Source: Euleptes europaea (taxonomy: Eukaryota > Chordata > Lepidosauria > Squamata > Sphaerodactylidae). From it: a DNA stretch of 64,000 bases. The notes beneath the pieces were generated by a model. That model worked only from the letters and a program-made list of their open reading frames with translations. It was not told the origin of the DNA and ran no database searches. The position numbers and the translations under genes were made by a program. Below, piece by piece: positions 30,730-41,602 of the stretch (position 1 is its first letter; the number at the start of each line of letters is the position of its first letter). The DNA lies in contig NC_079312.1 in the NCBI RefSeq assembly GCF_029931775.1, positions 136,509,872-136,573,871 on the forward strand, given 5' to 3'.

Positions 30730-33319
30730 CATTGCGGTCCTTCTGTTTCTTTTGGCTGTTTGCAGTTAGCCTTCCCAGAGGGACAAATACAAGAGGGAAC
30801 CCATTCACAGTGCAAGGCTAACCCACAGCTGCAGTGACCAGCATACATCTAGCTGCAGTTCTGTGTTCATACCACCTACCTGATTCTAGCCTGGCTTCTG
30901 CACCATTGCAAGCTGCTTAACAGATAACAGTTTGATCAACACAGTGATGCTTTTCATGGGGGTGGGGAGGCTCTACCTGTGATTTTGCAGCCTTTCAGTA
31001 TAGCTTTCAAAGGCACAGAAGCCTTGCTGGAACTAGAGTTTGGCAAATCCCTTCATCTGACTTGCCTTCAGAACTCCTATGTCTGGTGCTGTTCAATACA
31101 TCTTTGAATTGTTTCATATCTCTTATGGTTCTAATTGGGTGTGTGAATCTATGCCCACCGCCCACTCATGACTAACCTCAGCTGTCTTCAGCATAGGACT
31201 CACATTGGTAGGGACTGAGAAAACAGCAAGGAAAGGAAGGTTCCTTAAGTTCACAAAAGCTTTGAGCCATTTTCTTAGATTTAGATCCACTTAGCAATTA
31301 GAACACACTTGAGAATGTTGTATTAGAGCACTGCATTGGTGAAAAAAATGTTGTGGTTCCTGCAGGCAGGATCAGCAGCAAAACTGGCAAGGTTGCTATC
31401 TTAGAACAGCACGTTGACCTGTTTTTACACCACTGAAAAGGTAACAAGAGATGTTTTCCCCCCACCCTGATTACCACTAAAGGGATGCTAGCATCAAATG
31501 CTGTCATCCCATATTGCCAAAAAGATTCTTGTACCTGCAGTTAAAGGCAATTTGCACGTATATATTTTGTGTGCAGCAGGTGAGTTTGAGTATTCGTGAA
31601 AGCTGTAGCTCTCCACAAAGCAAGCCCTTTTTGAGAATTGTCAAGAGCAGACACATACATAATGTGAGACATGATCCACCAAACCCTGCTGTTCTTGAGC
31701 TCAGTTGCTCAAGTGGAAGAAATGGATTTGCATTGCAGGCAAGAAACTGGCCTTTAAAGAAATAGAGATCTTTGCATACAAGCAGTTCAATAAAAGTGAA
31801 GAATAGTTGTAGTCAGGGTTGGAGGACATACATTTCTCAAGACCCTTTTGAAGTACCAAGTATACTTGGTACCCTAATAAACTTATCCTGATATTAGCAA
31901 AAGCTAAATTTCTTACAGATTTATCCTGGGACTCTAGGGTTTCAAGTTCCACTGCAGGTACTTCTAGACAGAAGCTGAGCATGCACATGTCAGTGTCTTG
32001 CAAAAGCATCACAAAGTAATACATTCTAAAAGTACTGCTCAGAATAATTTTTCTTGTGGTTACTGCCTCCACCCACTCCAGATTAATAGTACAGCTGTGG
32101 GTAGTAGCCGGATAGACTCTGCCATCCATAGTGATTGGCCTTAAACATCACGATGCTATCCACTCTAACTGCAGCCAGCTTGGGATTTGGCACAGCCCTT
32201 TCCAAGGCTTGGGGGCACTGGCCAGGTTTACTTAGTGTACCTCACTTATCAACAACTTTGTGCTTGGACACAATTCAGATCTACTAGGCTGAAGGGAAAA
32301 GTTACAGCACTCCTGATTTCCCTTCACCAAAATGCTGGTGTTTTGCCCTTATAGGGGCCAGTGGCCAAGATTTACACACAGCTATAAAGATTGTCAGGAA
32401 AGAAGAGTGGCTATTAACTCCCAGGGGATGGGAAGTATTATATAAACTCAGTCATAATTTGGCTGAAGCTCATCTGTGATACTTGGCTAAGTGGCCCTTT
32501 GGCTTGACTTCACCCGTTTCCCAGAAATGGCCTTGGCTCGTACAGCAAGCATGGAAAAAATGAAGATCCTTTCCATTTTTTCCATGCTTACAGCCAGTAT
32601 GTTTTAATAATTTAACAATGCTCTCCACCATGATATCTAAGAGCTGTATTAGCATAGAATCTACATGCTGGAGAATCTACACATTTCTACTTCCTACAGT
32701 GATGTGTGGATTGTCAGGTCATATACAGAGGCCAAGAACAAACAGATTTTGATGCAACTGTTAGATACTTTTTCCCCATCAATGCTTAACTACAATATCT
32801 ACAATACCTAAACAATGTAGCTAGTACAATTTGTACAAGTGGGACAGAAGTACTTCCCTTCTTGGAATGTTCAGAGAAACTCTGGAATTTTGCAAAGAAC
32901 AAGATTGTAACCCACCTGGTTCTGGCATTACTGAGAGGCTGGGCTATGCACCTGCATCTCTGGCAGCAAATCATATTTTCTCCAAATATTTCAAGCTGCA
33001 GAGGAGTATTTTAAAGAACAGGCCCTCTTATGACTGACTATCCCTGTGCACTCATGATCCTCTTAGCAATGCCTCCTTCTCAATGGAACTGTGCTGCCAA
33101 ATTCCACAATCCTCAAAACCTATCTGAATCCATCCTAAGAGCAGCTTTGCAACTTGTGTGAATTTTTTTTAAATGGGAGATGATGATTAGGGCAAAGGGA
33201 TAACTCCTTTCTAGGTCTTCTGCAGAGTCATCTTCTGGGGGGGGAAACTGCTAGGCTGAACTTCTAGAATGATTGGGAAGGTCTGCAGTGCACTTGAACC
33301 AACAGAGTATTCCTATTGC
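30730..33319. other. Intergenic sequence with no recognised feature
   Basis: I read both strands and found no exon-like similarity and no clear transposon here. The part nearest 33319 may be the 3' UTR of the unrecognised secreted-protein gene. Confidence 0.5.
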
Positions 33320-33578
33320 TTAGTTGCCATCTGACAGAGGTTCTCTGGGCATCTTCCCATTCCGGATCAGGACTCTCCGGCGTTTGCCTGGCAAGGGCGC
33401 AGCCTCTGGTTGGATTACCCTGATGGGATTCTTTGCAGGAGTCTTGCCCTGGCCTTTATTCACCTCATCCACAAAAGACTCCACTCCCTCGAAACGTGTA
33501 GTCAATTCTCCAAGCCGTTCCTTGAGGGCATTGAATTCTTTGTACAAGTCATCAAGGGCATCAGAAAGGGATTTGATC
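33320..33578 (-). CDS. Secreted coiled-coil gene, exon 3 (coiled coil and stop)
   Basis: The coding part is 259 nt and ends with TAA at 33320-33322, after a CTCTTTAG acceptor with a pyrimidine-rich tract. It encodes the heptad-like region, [12 protein letters not shown] and the basic tail [14 protein letters not shown] possible ATTAAA signal lies at 32603-32608 on this strand, about 710 nt downstream of the stop, but this is weak evidence for the transcript end. Confidence 0.8.
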
Positions 33579-35789
33579 CTAAAGAGTGTGAGAGAGAGAT
33601 ATGATAAGTTAGGGGTATAAAAAGATTCTACAGCAGGCATGCACCTCAGGTATTGCCTAGAACCAAAGAATATCATCTTTATTACAATCAATACTATCTA
33701 AGGGAGAAGCCTCAGAGCTGAAGCCAACATCTTTCCAGGCATGAGTAGATGTCCTGTTGCGACCCAAACTATGCTTGCACATACTTACAGGTAGGCCAGT
33801 TCAATTCTTTATTATTACAGTCCACGACTAGTAGTTAAAGGAAACATTAATTACAGAAAGAATAAAAGTTATATACAAATGATCTTGATAAACACAGGAT
33901 AGTCCTAATAGATACCAGCTAAAACTACACATATCTCTCAACAATTTGACACTTTGACATTCTCCTGTGCAAATACTAGAGATTAAGTCATTTCAGGAAC
34001 TAAAATATCTGCCACTCTACAGGATTAAAGGCCCTTCTCAATTTTTCTGTGATTACAGACCTGGGTGTAACAGGTAGGCCACCAAAAATTAGACCCCCAA
34101 TTGTTCACTGAAAATGGGGTTTTAGACACAGTGCACTGAACAGGGCATCATTTATCTGGCTTGAAGGTTTTATGCCTCTGATGAAGGGGAATTTAATACC
34201 ACAAAAGCTGTTAGCTTCAAGGTACTATAAGACTCCTTTCTGTTTTTGCTGCAACAGACAAACACGACTACCTATCGAAAAACAGGTCACACCAGAAGTC
34301 CACTAATCCCTAACTCACCTTCCGTAGTCAGGCAACACAGTCTGGTGATCATAGAGAAGGAGATTCTTGATTTGAGTCATTATAGCAAATTTCCAGTTGT
34401 CCAGGACAACAGTGAGATTGGCACATCCCTTCATGCTGACTTTTTCAGCTAGATAAAATAGGACATAAAATCAAGTAGTAATATAAAAGAATACACCCCC
34501 GTTCCTGAACTACAGATTCATTTCCAGACTTGGGCACTTTTCCACTGTTTACATTAGATCAGAAATTATAGTAATTCATCAAGCAAAGAGCACATTTATG
34601 GAATCTATTTTAAAACAGATGAAATCAAAATAAACTAGGTTTATAAAGTATATGTTGAAGGCTGTTACCGCACTAGGTATTCCCAGCGATGTATTAAGAG
34701 TTTGAAAATGTTATTTAAAACATCGCTTTAAAAGGGTTTTTGGATGCCACGGCTAAAAAATGTTTGGAAGACGTCTTCACAGTTAAAGGGGCCAAAGTGC
34801 GAACAGTATTTTTTATAACAGTTTCAAACTCTTAATACATCGCTGGGAATACCTAGTGCGGTAACAGCCAAAGACTTGTGGCCCATCCTAGTCATATGAG
34901 CTTAGGATGGGCAAAAAGTTTGTAAGAACAAAATTATGATGTAATTCCAAACATATACACACTGGGAACATACAATAATGGAGGCATATTTTTCATGGCA
35001 AAATTGTGTGTTGAAAATATATGGGCAATGGAGAGTTCAGATCTCCCATGCGTTAAGCATTTCTTTCTAGGTTATTTCCTCAAAAATGGGATGGCCTGGC
35101 CTCCTAAAAATAAATTTTGGAAACCTGGTTACATGACACAAGGACGGATAAATTGTGTGGTAGATAACTCCCTGTTCACAGTTATAAAGAAGAGTGAAGT
35201 TATTATTTTAAAAGTGTGCAGATAGGATGCCAGATGTCACCAGCCCTTGTGAAAAGTAGCCACTTGCTTAATGTGAAAGGTAAGCTTACCCTTTTGACTG
35301 CCAGTTGCTGCAGAATAAATATGGAACTGCATACACATGCAGCTGTCAGTATTATCGCCTATGACCAGCAGTGGCTCGCCAGGGTCTCAGGCTGAAGTTT
35401 TTCATATCACCTACTTCCTAAGCCTTTTAACTAGAGATGCTTGGGATTGAATTTGTTGACCTGCACGCAAAGCAGTGCTCTGTCACTGAGCTACACAAAT
35501 CCTGGGAGTTTACCTAAGGTGACCAGATATGAACAATATGATCTAACTTGTCCAACTGCCATCTAGCGTCCTGCTTCCTCTCTCCCACCACCCCAACAAA
35601 AACATCCTGAGTTGCCCAAATTACTTTCTAAAGGGAGACACAAGCAAGCTGCACATTACCTTCAGATCTGTAGTCCCATTCAGAGGTTGTCTGCTGCCGC
35701 TTTGGTTTGACAGAACAGCTGAGAGCCACAAAAAACAGTAGGGAAAGAATCTGTCTCATGATGCCTTTGTGGGATGATAAGAAAGCCAT
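33320..35789 (-). CDS. Unrecognised three-exon gene for a small secreted coiled-coil protein
   Basis: Exons 35660-35759, 34319-34448 and 33320-33578 give 489 nt, or 162 residues plus stop. Both introns are GT-AG and the phases agree (1, then 2). Residues 1-17 look like a signal peptide ([15 protein letters not shown]). N44-L-T46 is an N-glycosylation sequon beside Cys42, the only cysteine outside the signal peptide. The block [17 protein letters not shown] leads into heptad-like sequence, about 78-118, with [19 protein letters not shown]. The C-terminus is basic (GKRRRVLIR, 141-149), with a possible convertase-type KRRR. An in-frame ATG ten codons upstream (35789), preceded directly by TAA, allows a 172-residue form. 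I cannot name the family. It loosely recalls small secreted proteins such as PLAC9 (one cysteine plus a helical coil), but that is only a resemblance. I remember no human gene between FAAP100 and NPLOC4. Confidence 0.8.
34159..34276 (+). mobile_element. Penelope-like 3'-end fragment
   Basis: The sequence AAGGTACTATAAGACTCC...GCAACAGACAAACACGACTACC is the complement of the terminal motif of the Penelope-like copy at 25917 (GGTAGCCGTGTTAGTCC... CACCTTAAAGACT). It lies 40 bp from exon 2 of the secreted-protein gene. Confidence 0.55.
34319..34448 (-). CDS. Secreted coiled-coil gene, exon 2
   Basis: The exon is 130 nt, from a TTTATCTAG acceptor to an AAG|GTGAGT donor. It encodes [20 protein letters not shown] and HQTVLPDYG. 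It carries the single mature cysteine and the glycosylation sequon. Confidence 0.8.
34660..34869. mobile_element. 210-bp MITE with perfect 48-bp terminal inverted repeats
   Basis: The first 48 bases (34660-34707, starting GGCTGTTACCGCACTAGGTA) are the exact reverse complement of the last 48 (34822-34869). The internal 114 bp shows no coding potential. No clear target-site duplication flanks it, so the superfamily is unresolved. Perfect arms imply a young insertion or strong constraint. It lies in intron 1 of the secreted-protein gene. Confidence 0.9.
35335..35512 (-). mobile_element. tRNA-like SINE of the 'GACTGGGGTTCAGTGG' family
   Basis: It carries AGCAGTGGCTCGCCAGGGTC, GAGATGCTTGGGATTGAA and CAAAGCAGTGCTCTGTCACT. 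It lies in intron 1 of the secreted-protein gene. Confidence 0.6.
35660..35789 (-). CDS. Secreted coiled-coil gene, exon 1 (signal peptide)
   Basis: This exon encodes the hydrophobic leader and the sequence [13 protein letters not shown]. It ends in phase 1 at a GAAG|GTAATG donor. Start choice is open. The Met at 35759 has A at -3 and directly precedes the leader. The Met at 35789 has T at -3 and G at +4, and would add ten residues before it. Confidence 0.78.
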
Positions 35790-38700
35790 TTAGAATTTTT
35801 TCCCTCCCCCTGTACTCTTTCTGCAATGTAGCAGAAAGGGAAGTTTCTTGCATCCCTTGACAGCATCAAATGGCTGTCAACTGGGAAGGTCAGAAGCTCT
35901 TCGTATCACAGTGGAATAGAGAAAGATCGACTAAATTTAGCATATTCACAGAATAATTGTTTTAGCATGTTCACAAAATGATATTGCACGGAAAAAAAAC
36001 ATCACTCCCTGAATAAAACAGCTAATGATACTTCCTGAGAAGCGGATACTGTGTTATCTGCTATCAAGTAGATCAGTGAGTTTCGTGAAAGATGTGGCAA
36101 CTTTTCTCTTTATAGTGTCAAGAAAAAATTAATCTTCATTCCCCACCCTTTTTTAAAGTGTGAAATGGCAGATGAATAGCCAATGGCTGTTAAATCTAGT
36201 GAAAGGAATAAAGAAAGGGTGGCTGTCTAGCTCTGGGCTATGCAATCCTAACCATTGCCGTTGCAGTATCTCATTCTGAAGTGTCCATCCATGGGGCAAA
36301 TCCCAGCAAGTCTTTGCCTGTTATGCAGTGTCATATAGTGGGCTGAACAACTTGCAAGGGAACCTGGATCCTGTACACTAATACAAGCTTCCCTTCAGAT
36401 TAGCTCCTTGTCCCCACTGATTTTTAAAAAATGGGGGTGGGGGTAGAAAGGTGCATTTGACCAGGAAAGTGAAACATTCACAGCTGAAACAAGCAGGAAA
36501 CATCGAACATACCAATTGCTGTATCTATAAACTGGCAATTTCAGGTCAAAAAACAAAGGAGTCTAGCCAGATGTACAACCTAGATGTGCCAGAAACAGGC
36601 TGGTCTAAGCTTATGGGCCTCTACCTTTGTTAGTCTGCAGCTGTAAGATCATCTCCAGCGTTGGATTCTGCACTGATATCACTTGTGCATCCTTAATTCT
36701 GCTTGCACCTGGTACTGTAACCAGAATATGGCCCATTCCTACTATTCTTTTGAAGTTAGGAGTGACCCACTATCACATTTGAACATATGAAACAGAATTG
36801 GCATTCCTTAGGGTTGGTGACATTAGTCTCTGCTCAACAGTCAGCTCTATTCTTGCCTATAGTTTCATGCTAATGGTACAGATGAGGTGATAAACAGAAC
36901 TGCTTCCAGGTTCTCATGACTTAGGGACCTGTGCCCAATGTTTTCATCCCTGGTCCCAGCTTTGTGCTTCTCTGTTAGTTGCCTCTCTCCCAGACATCAG
37001 ATTGGATCGTGCAGATCCATTCCTCCAATGGTGGCACTTTTCCCCCAGCTCAAGGAGAAATTCCACTGATGCAGGACTGGCAGAAGAACCTCTTTTGTCA
37101 ATGGAAGGTTCCTTGAACCAGGTAAAACACTGCTGTGAGTGGGGTGGATCTGTGGAATCCAACCCCACCTTCAGAACAAGAAACCAGTGGCCCCAATAAC
37201 ACAGAGAAGACACACTTCAAGATGATCCATTTTCAAAAAGGAGGTGCAGTTTTGTCAATGGAATCTCTGCAAAGCCTTTATAATAAACAGGACTTCACAA
37301 ACATTGCAACAACTCTGGAAATGAGTTCTATACCCAAACCTATTCCAGAGTCCAGAATTCTTAGAGCATGATTCAGAGACTGCAAAAAGCGGGGGGGGGG
37401 GGGTCTTTAAAAGAAAGAAGCCCAAACCACCATATTCCTACCTGCTGAGCAGAAATCCTGGGGAGGCAAGATGCAATCTTTCTTTCAAGTCCCAGCTTTT
37501 CTTCCCTCTCTGGCCAGGATCGGCTTCTCTTCTGCGCCTTATAACATGCCGCTCTGGAATTCTGCCAAGCCACACAGCAGCCTTCTAATTGCAAACAGAT
37601 CTGTTTGGCCTGCGGAGAGGTCTCCAAACTGTGGCTTATATGGCTTTTTAAGAACAACAAAAACACCCCCCTCCAAAAAAAAAAAGGCTGCCTGCAAGAC
37701 AGCAAGGGACCTCCTGAGAAGGCAAAAGCACTCTTCAAGTTGCTGGCTTTTTGCTGAGGAAGAGGGTCCTCTTTCCCTTTGGCTTACAAGGGAGCTTTGC
37801 AACCCAATCCAACTTGCATAACTTAGGTCCGACTGAACCCCCAGTCGTTATGTTAAGGGTTGGGGGGGGAGTGCTTTCCTTTGGAGGGGAGATTTATTAA
37901 GGGAGCAGAAGCTCTGACCTGCCTTGCTGAGGAACTTGACCCCCACGTTTCCGTATAAAGGGTTTTCCCAAGACCTGCAAGTTGATTTGATGTGCAAAGG
38001 TTCATTTTGCCAACTCCTGCTAATTCAAGCAGCAGGCCAAGGACTAGCAGGATCAATGTGAGTGGCATGAAGCCCACATACTAGCCAAAATCTTGTAGCA
38101 CCTGCCCACCAGTGCTAAATCAACGGTGGAGAAACTTGGCAAGGCTTTAAAGCACATGAAAAGTTTTAATAGATTAAGTTCCAAAAACAGGCAATTAGCC
38201 GCAAGAATGAAATCTGAACTTAAGAGAAAACAGTATAGATTAGTTTGTGGCTTGCTGGGGCTTTCAAAGGCATGCAGAAGACAGAGAGAAGAGTATTGGC
38301 TTGGTTTCGATTTTGTGGAATGTGAATGTACATGAGCTACCAATATATTACTATTCTGCTGTACTTGAAAAGGCTAAGAAGTGACTACTCAATACCACCT
38401 CTATCGCAAGCTTCACCTCGGTCCCAAAATAAGTTTTCTTTGAAGTTGCATGTTTCAGAACCCAATTGCCAAACTGGTTGCTGGTTTCTCTCAGAGGAAG
38501 GAATTAGGTAATCTCTTTTTCGTGCCATTTCATTCCCTGCCAATTGACAGTCCCAAATTGGCTAGGTCCTGCCAACATCGTCAGTTTTTCATACCTAAGC
38601 TCAAGCTTTACAGAACTCCTAAAGGGCTTGTTATATGTTGTCCTAGAAAGTAGGTTCTGTATACTGGTAAACAGCTTCCCTGTACTTTACTGGAGGGGTG

Positions 38701-39055
38701 TGTGCAGAATAGTTTTGACAGGGAAAGAAGCTTGATGCAAGATGTTCCTCGAAGTCAGTCAATAGAGCTACTGCCAGGAAATCATCTCTCACATGAAGAA
38801 CTCCATGTTATAAGGGCAGTGAAATTTCAAATAAATCCTAAAGATGTTTGCTTAATGGAATGCTCTTTCCCCACTTCGGCTTCATCTTAGTATGGTTTCC
38901 AAATCTATAGCAACTGAAGCGGGGGCGGGGGGGCTTCACAAGCTGTATGTCAAACTCCACTTAATTACTAGTGCAGTTTTATGGAGTTTTTAGCTATTCC
39001 CCCAACAGATCACAATTCTCACAGAAACTAGATTTACCAGTAGCAGTGCACCAGC
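35790..39055. other. Intergenic sequence, mostly unique
   Basis: This holds the region 5' of the secreted-protein gene. I see homopolymer tracts (a G run at 37390-37401 and an A run near 37676) but no clear CpG island, exon or complete repeat. A Lys/Arg-rich 69-codon frame at 38126-38335 (+) has no recognised similarity. Confidence 0.45.
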
Positions 39056-39059
39056 TAGT

Positions 39060-39395
39060 CTTCAGGCAGCCATTCGTTAGCTATCTCACCACTCCGAGTG
39101 GCTCATTTGGCATCAACCAGAGCCCAGGCCTTTTCCAGCGCGGCACTCGCACCGTGGAATGGGCTGTGCAAAGAGGCGAGGGGGGAACCTCAGGAGGTGC
39201 TGCAGGCCTTGCTTGTCTGCCAGGGCTTTTGAGGGGCGGGTCGAATTGGCAAGCATCTTTTAAAAGAGGGAGGGAAGGCAAGATTGGGGTTTATTTTATT
39301 TTGGTTTTAACTGGAAATGTATTTTTAGCTATTATTGTAAGCTGCCTTGACCCATGAGGAAAGGCAGAGTATAAAGGCTTTCATAAATAAATAGT
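39060..39395 (+). mobile_element. LINE 3' end (L2/CR1-group type)
   Basis: It contains CAGGCCTTTTCCAGCGCGGC, CCGTGGAATGGGCTG and the tail TGCCTTGACCCATGAGGAAA followed by TAAATAAATAG. Same family as 8530-8960. Confidence 0.6.
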
Positions 39396-39568
39396 ACATT
39401 TATGTACTTGATTTAAAATAGCCACCAATCTGGCCCACCACCAGCATCCACTTTTTTAAAACTAAACTTCATAAATCTATTGTCTCTTGTCATTCTGCTC
39501 TTAAATTGTACTGCAAAATCACAGCCTGCATATTTTGTAGGCTTGTATAGATGGCAGGGAGGAAGGCG

Positions 39569-39750
39569 GCACGATATAGCCCGATCTCATCAGATCCAGG
39601 AAACTAAACAGGATTGGTACTTGGATGGGGACGACCAAGGAGGACTCTGCAGAGGAAGGCAATGGCAAACCACCCCTGCCTCTCACTTGCCTTGAAAGCT
39701 GCTTACTGGGCTTGCCTTAAATTGGTTATGGCTCGATAGCATATATGCAC
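39569..39750 (+). mobile_element. 5S rRNA-headed SINE with BovB tail (diverged)
   Basis: The 5S-like head is AGCCCGATCTCATCAGATCC, AACTAAACAGGATTGGTAC and TTGGATGGGGACGACC. The middle is GAGGAAGGCAATGGCAAACC, and the tail is eroded (TTATGGCTCGATAGCA). Confidence 0.75.
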
Positions 39751-40792
39751 ATATGAACAGGTGGCAGATAACAAGCCCAGATCACATATTTCTTTGTCCA
39801 TTTCTGTCATAGGGTTCTTTACATCTACAAAACGCCATCACCCCAGAAGCCACAGTGGCAAGGTGCCATTGCTTTAAATTGAAAGGCAAGAAGTGTTTGG
39901 TGATGCCTGAACTAAAATGGTCCAGAAGTGTGCGCATGCCATCCTAAGTAGTTTAGGAAACACAATTTAGTCAATCAGCTTTCACAACTGTGCAAATGTT
40001 CGTTTAAATCGTTCAGCAGAAGTTGCGATGCTTTCCTGGTCTGCACTATTTCAGGCTGCCCACAACATGATGCACATTGTCACCAATGGGGGAAAAAAAT
40101 TCCCATCAGGTAGAAAACTATGTTAGAAAGCTACACTGAACTCATCTCCTTGTCATGCTAGTTTTAGGTGTACACAGAGATTGGCTTTAAATGGCAGAAC
40201 GTGCTAACATGTAATTCTCTCCCAGCTGTAACAAGTGGAGCTGCCCAAGAAAAGGTCTGTGACTTGATAATGTGGTGAATATAAACAGATTATGCTTGGA
40301 AATATTATTCCTCCTTGCTTGTCAATGATACAAAGCCAACTGAACTTATGTAGAACACATTAATGTTTCCTTTGAAAAATTGTCTTGATGTATTTTATAG
40401 CTCACAGATTGAACCCTGATAAAACACATGGCTGAAGTATGAGGGGAGAAAGAGAGAGCCAAAAAAATGTTTCCTGCCCCTCATTCAGTAACAGTATTAG
40501 CATACATGATGCCAGAAATTAATGGCTGTTCCACCTTCTGTTGTCAGAATTACCCCATTTGGCATAAGTAGCAGGAAAGTGGAGGGAGGGGAGAGCAGTA
40601 CCTGGATGTTCCCTACAAGCTCCGCGTGCCCAGCAGTAGGATGCATGCTTTCCTGCCTTGCTGGTGGCTGGAAATGTCTTGAGACTAAGCAATGGTACAG
40701 AGCAGGATATACAATAGCTAAATTCACACATTGTCTGGATACCTAATGAGTCATAAGCTGCAAAATTGACGAACGTGAGTTTTACACAGACA

Positions 40793-41031
40793 AGAAGAGT
40801 TGGTTTTTATATCCCGATTTTCTCTACCACTTAAGAAAGAATCAAACTGGCTTACAATCTCCTTCCCCTCCCCACAACAGACACCCTGTGAGGTAGGTGG
40901 GGCTGAGAAAGCTGTGACTAGCCCAAGGTCACCCAGGTGGCTTCATGTGGAGGAGTGGGGAATCAAACCTGGTTCTCCAGATCAGACTCTACCGCTCCAA
41001 ACCACCGCTCTTAACCACTACACCACGCTGG
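40793..41031 (-). mobile_element. tRNA-derived SINE with (TTC)n tail
   Basis: Same family as 6315-6570. It begins AAGAAGAGTTGGTTTTTATA and ends at the reversed tRNA head (CGCTCTTAACCACTACACCA). Confidence 0.75.
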
Positions 41032-41602
41032 TAATTCCTGTTACAGTTCATAATGTTTTCCTCTTTGCAGTGTGGGCAGTTAAATCCAAGACTATCTCGG
41101 CTTGCAAAATGCCTTGTAAGGGGTCGCTTTTCCATTCAAGCACCTGTTAGGTTCCTACTACAGTGAGCTCCCCAAAAACAGTTAATCTGTAGCAACCTCT
41201 CACACATAGACACGGTCTCAGTAAAGCCTGTTCTCCTCACTTGGCAGAATTCCAAGTGGGGGACGGGATACCATAACTTGGCCTGAGATTACCAGCTCTT
41301 TTTCTAGGCAAAGCTTCATCTTGAGCTAACGGTGCTGTTGGAGCGGGGGGGACAACACACAATTTGCTCCCTTCTGAACCTGGTAATAGATACAACAAGC
41401 ACTTAAAGAGTATGTATTGGGGTTTCAGGTGAGGAAGGTTAATCAGGGGAATCTCACCAGATGCAGTGCTATTAGTTGTAAGGATACACAGAACTAAGTT
41501 TGGGGGGGACAGGACCCAAATGATCTGCAAGTTTCAAAACGGATGACCCAAGGGGTCAGGATAGGGGAGTAATAACAAAAAGACGAGGAGGCTTCCATCT
41601 CA

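Noticed and set aside
38126-38335. Lys/Arg-rich 69-codon plus-strand frame
   Set aside because: It has no recognised family, no exon partners and no promoter signal; it is likely chance.
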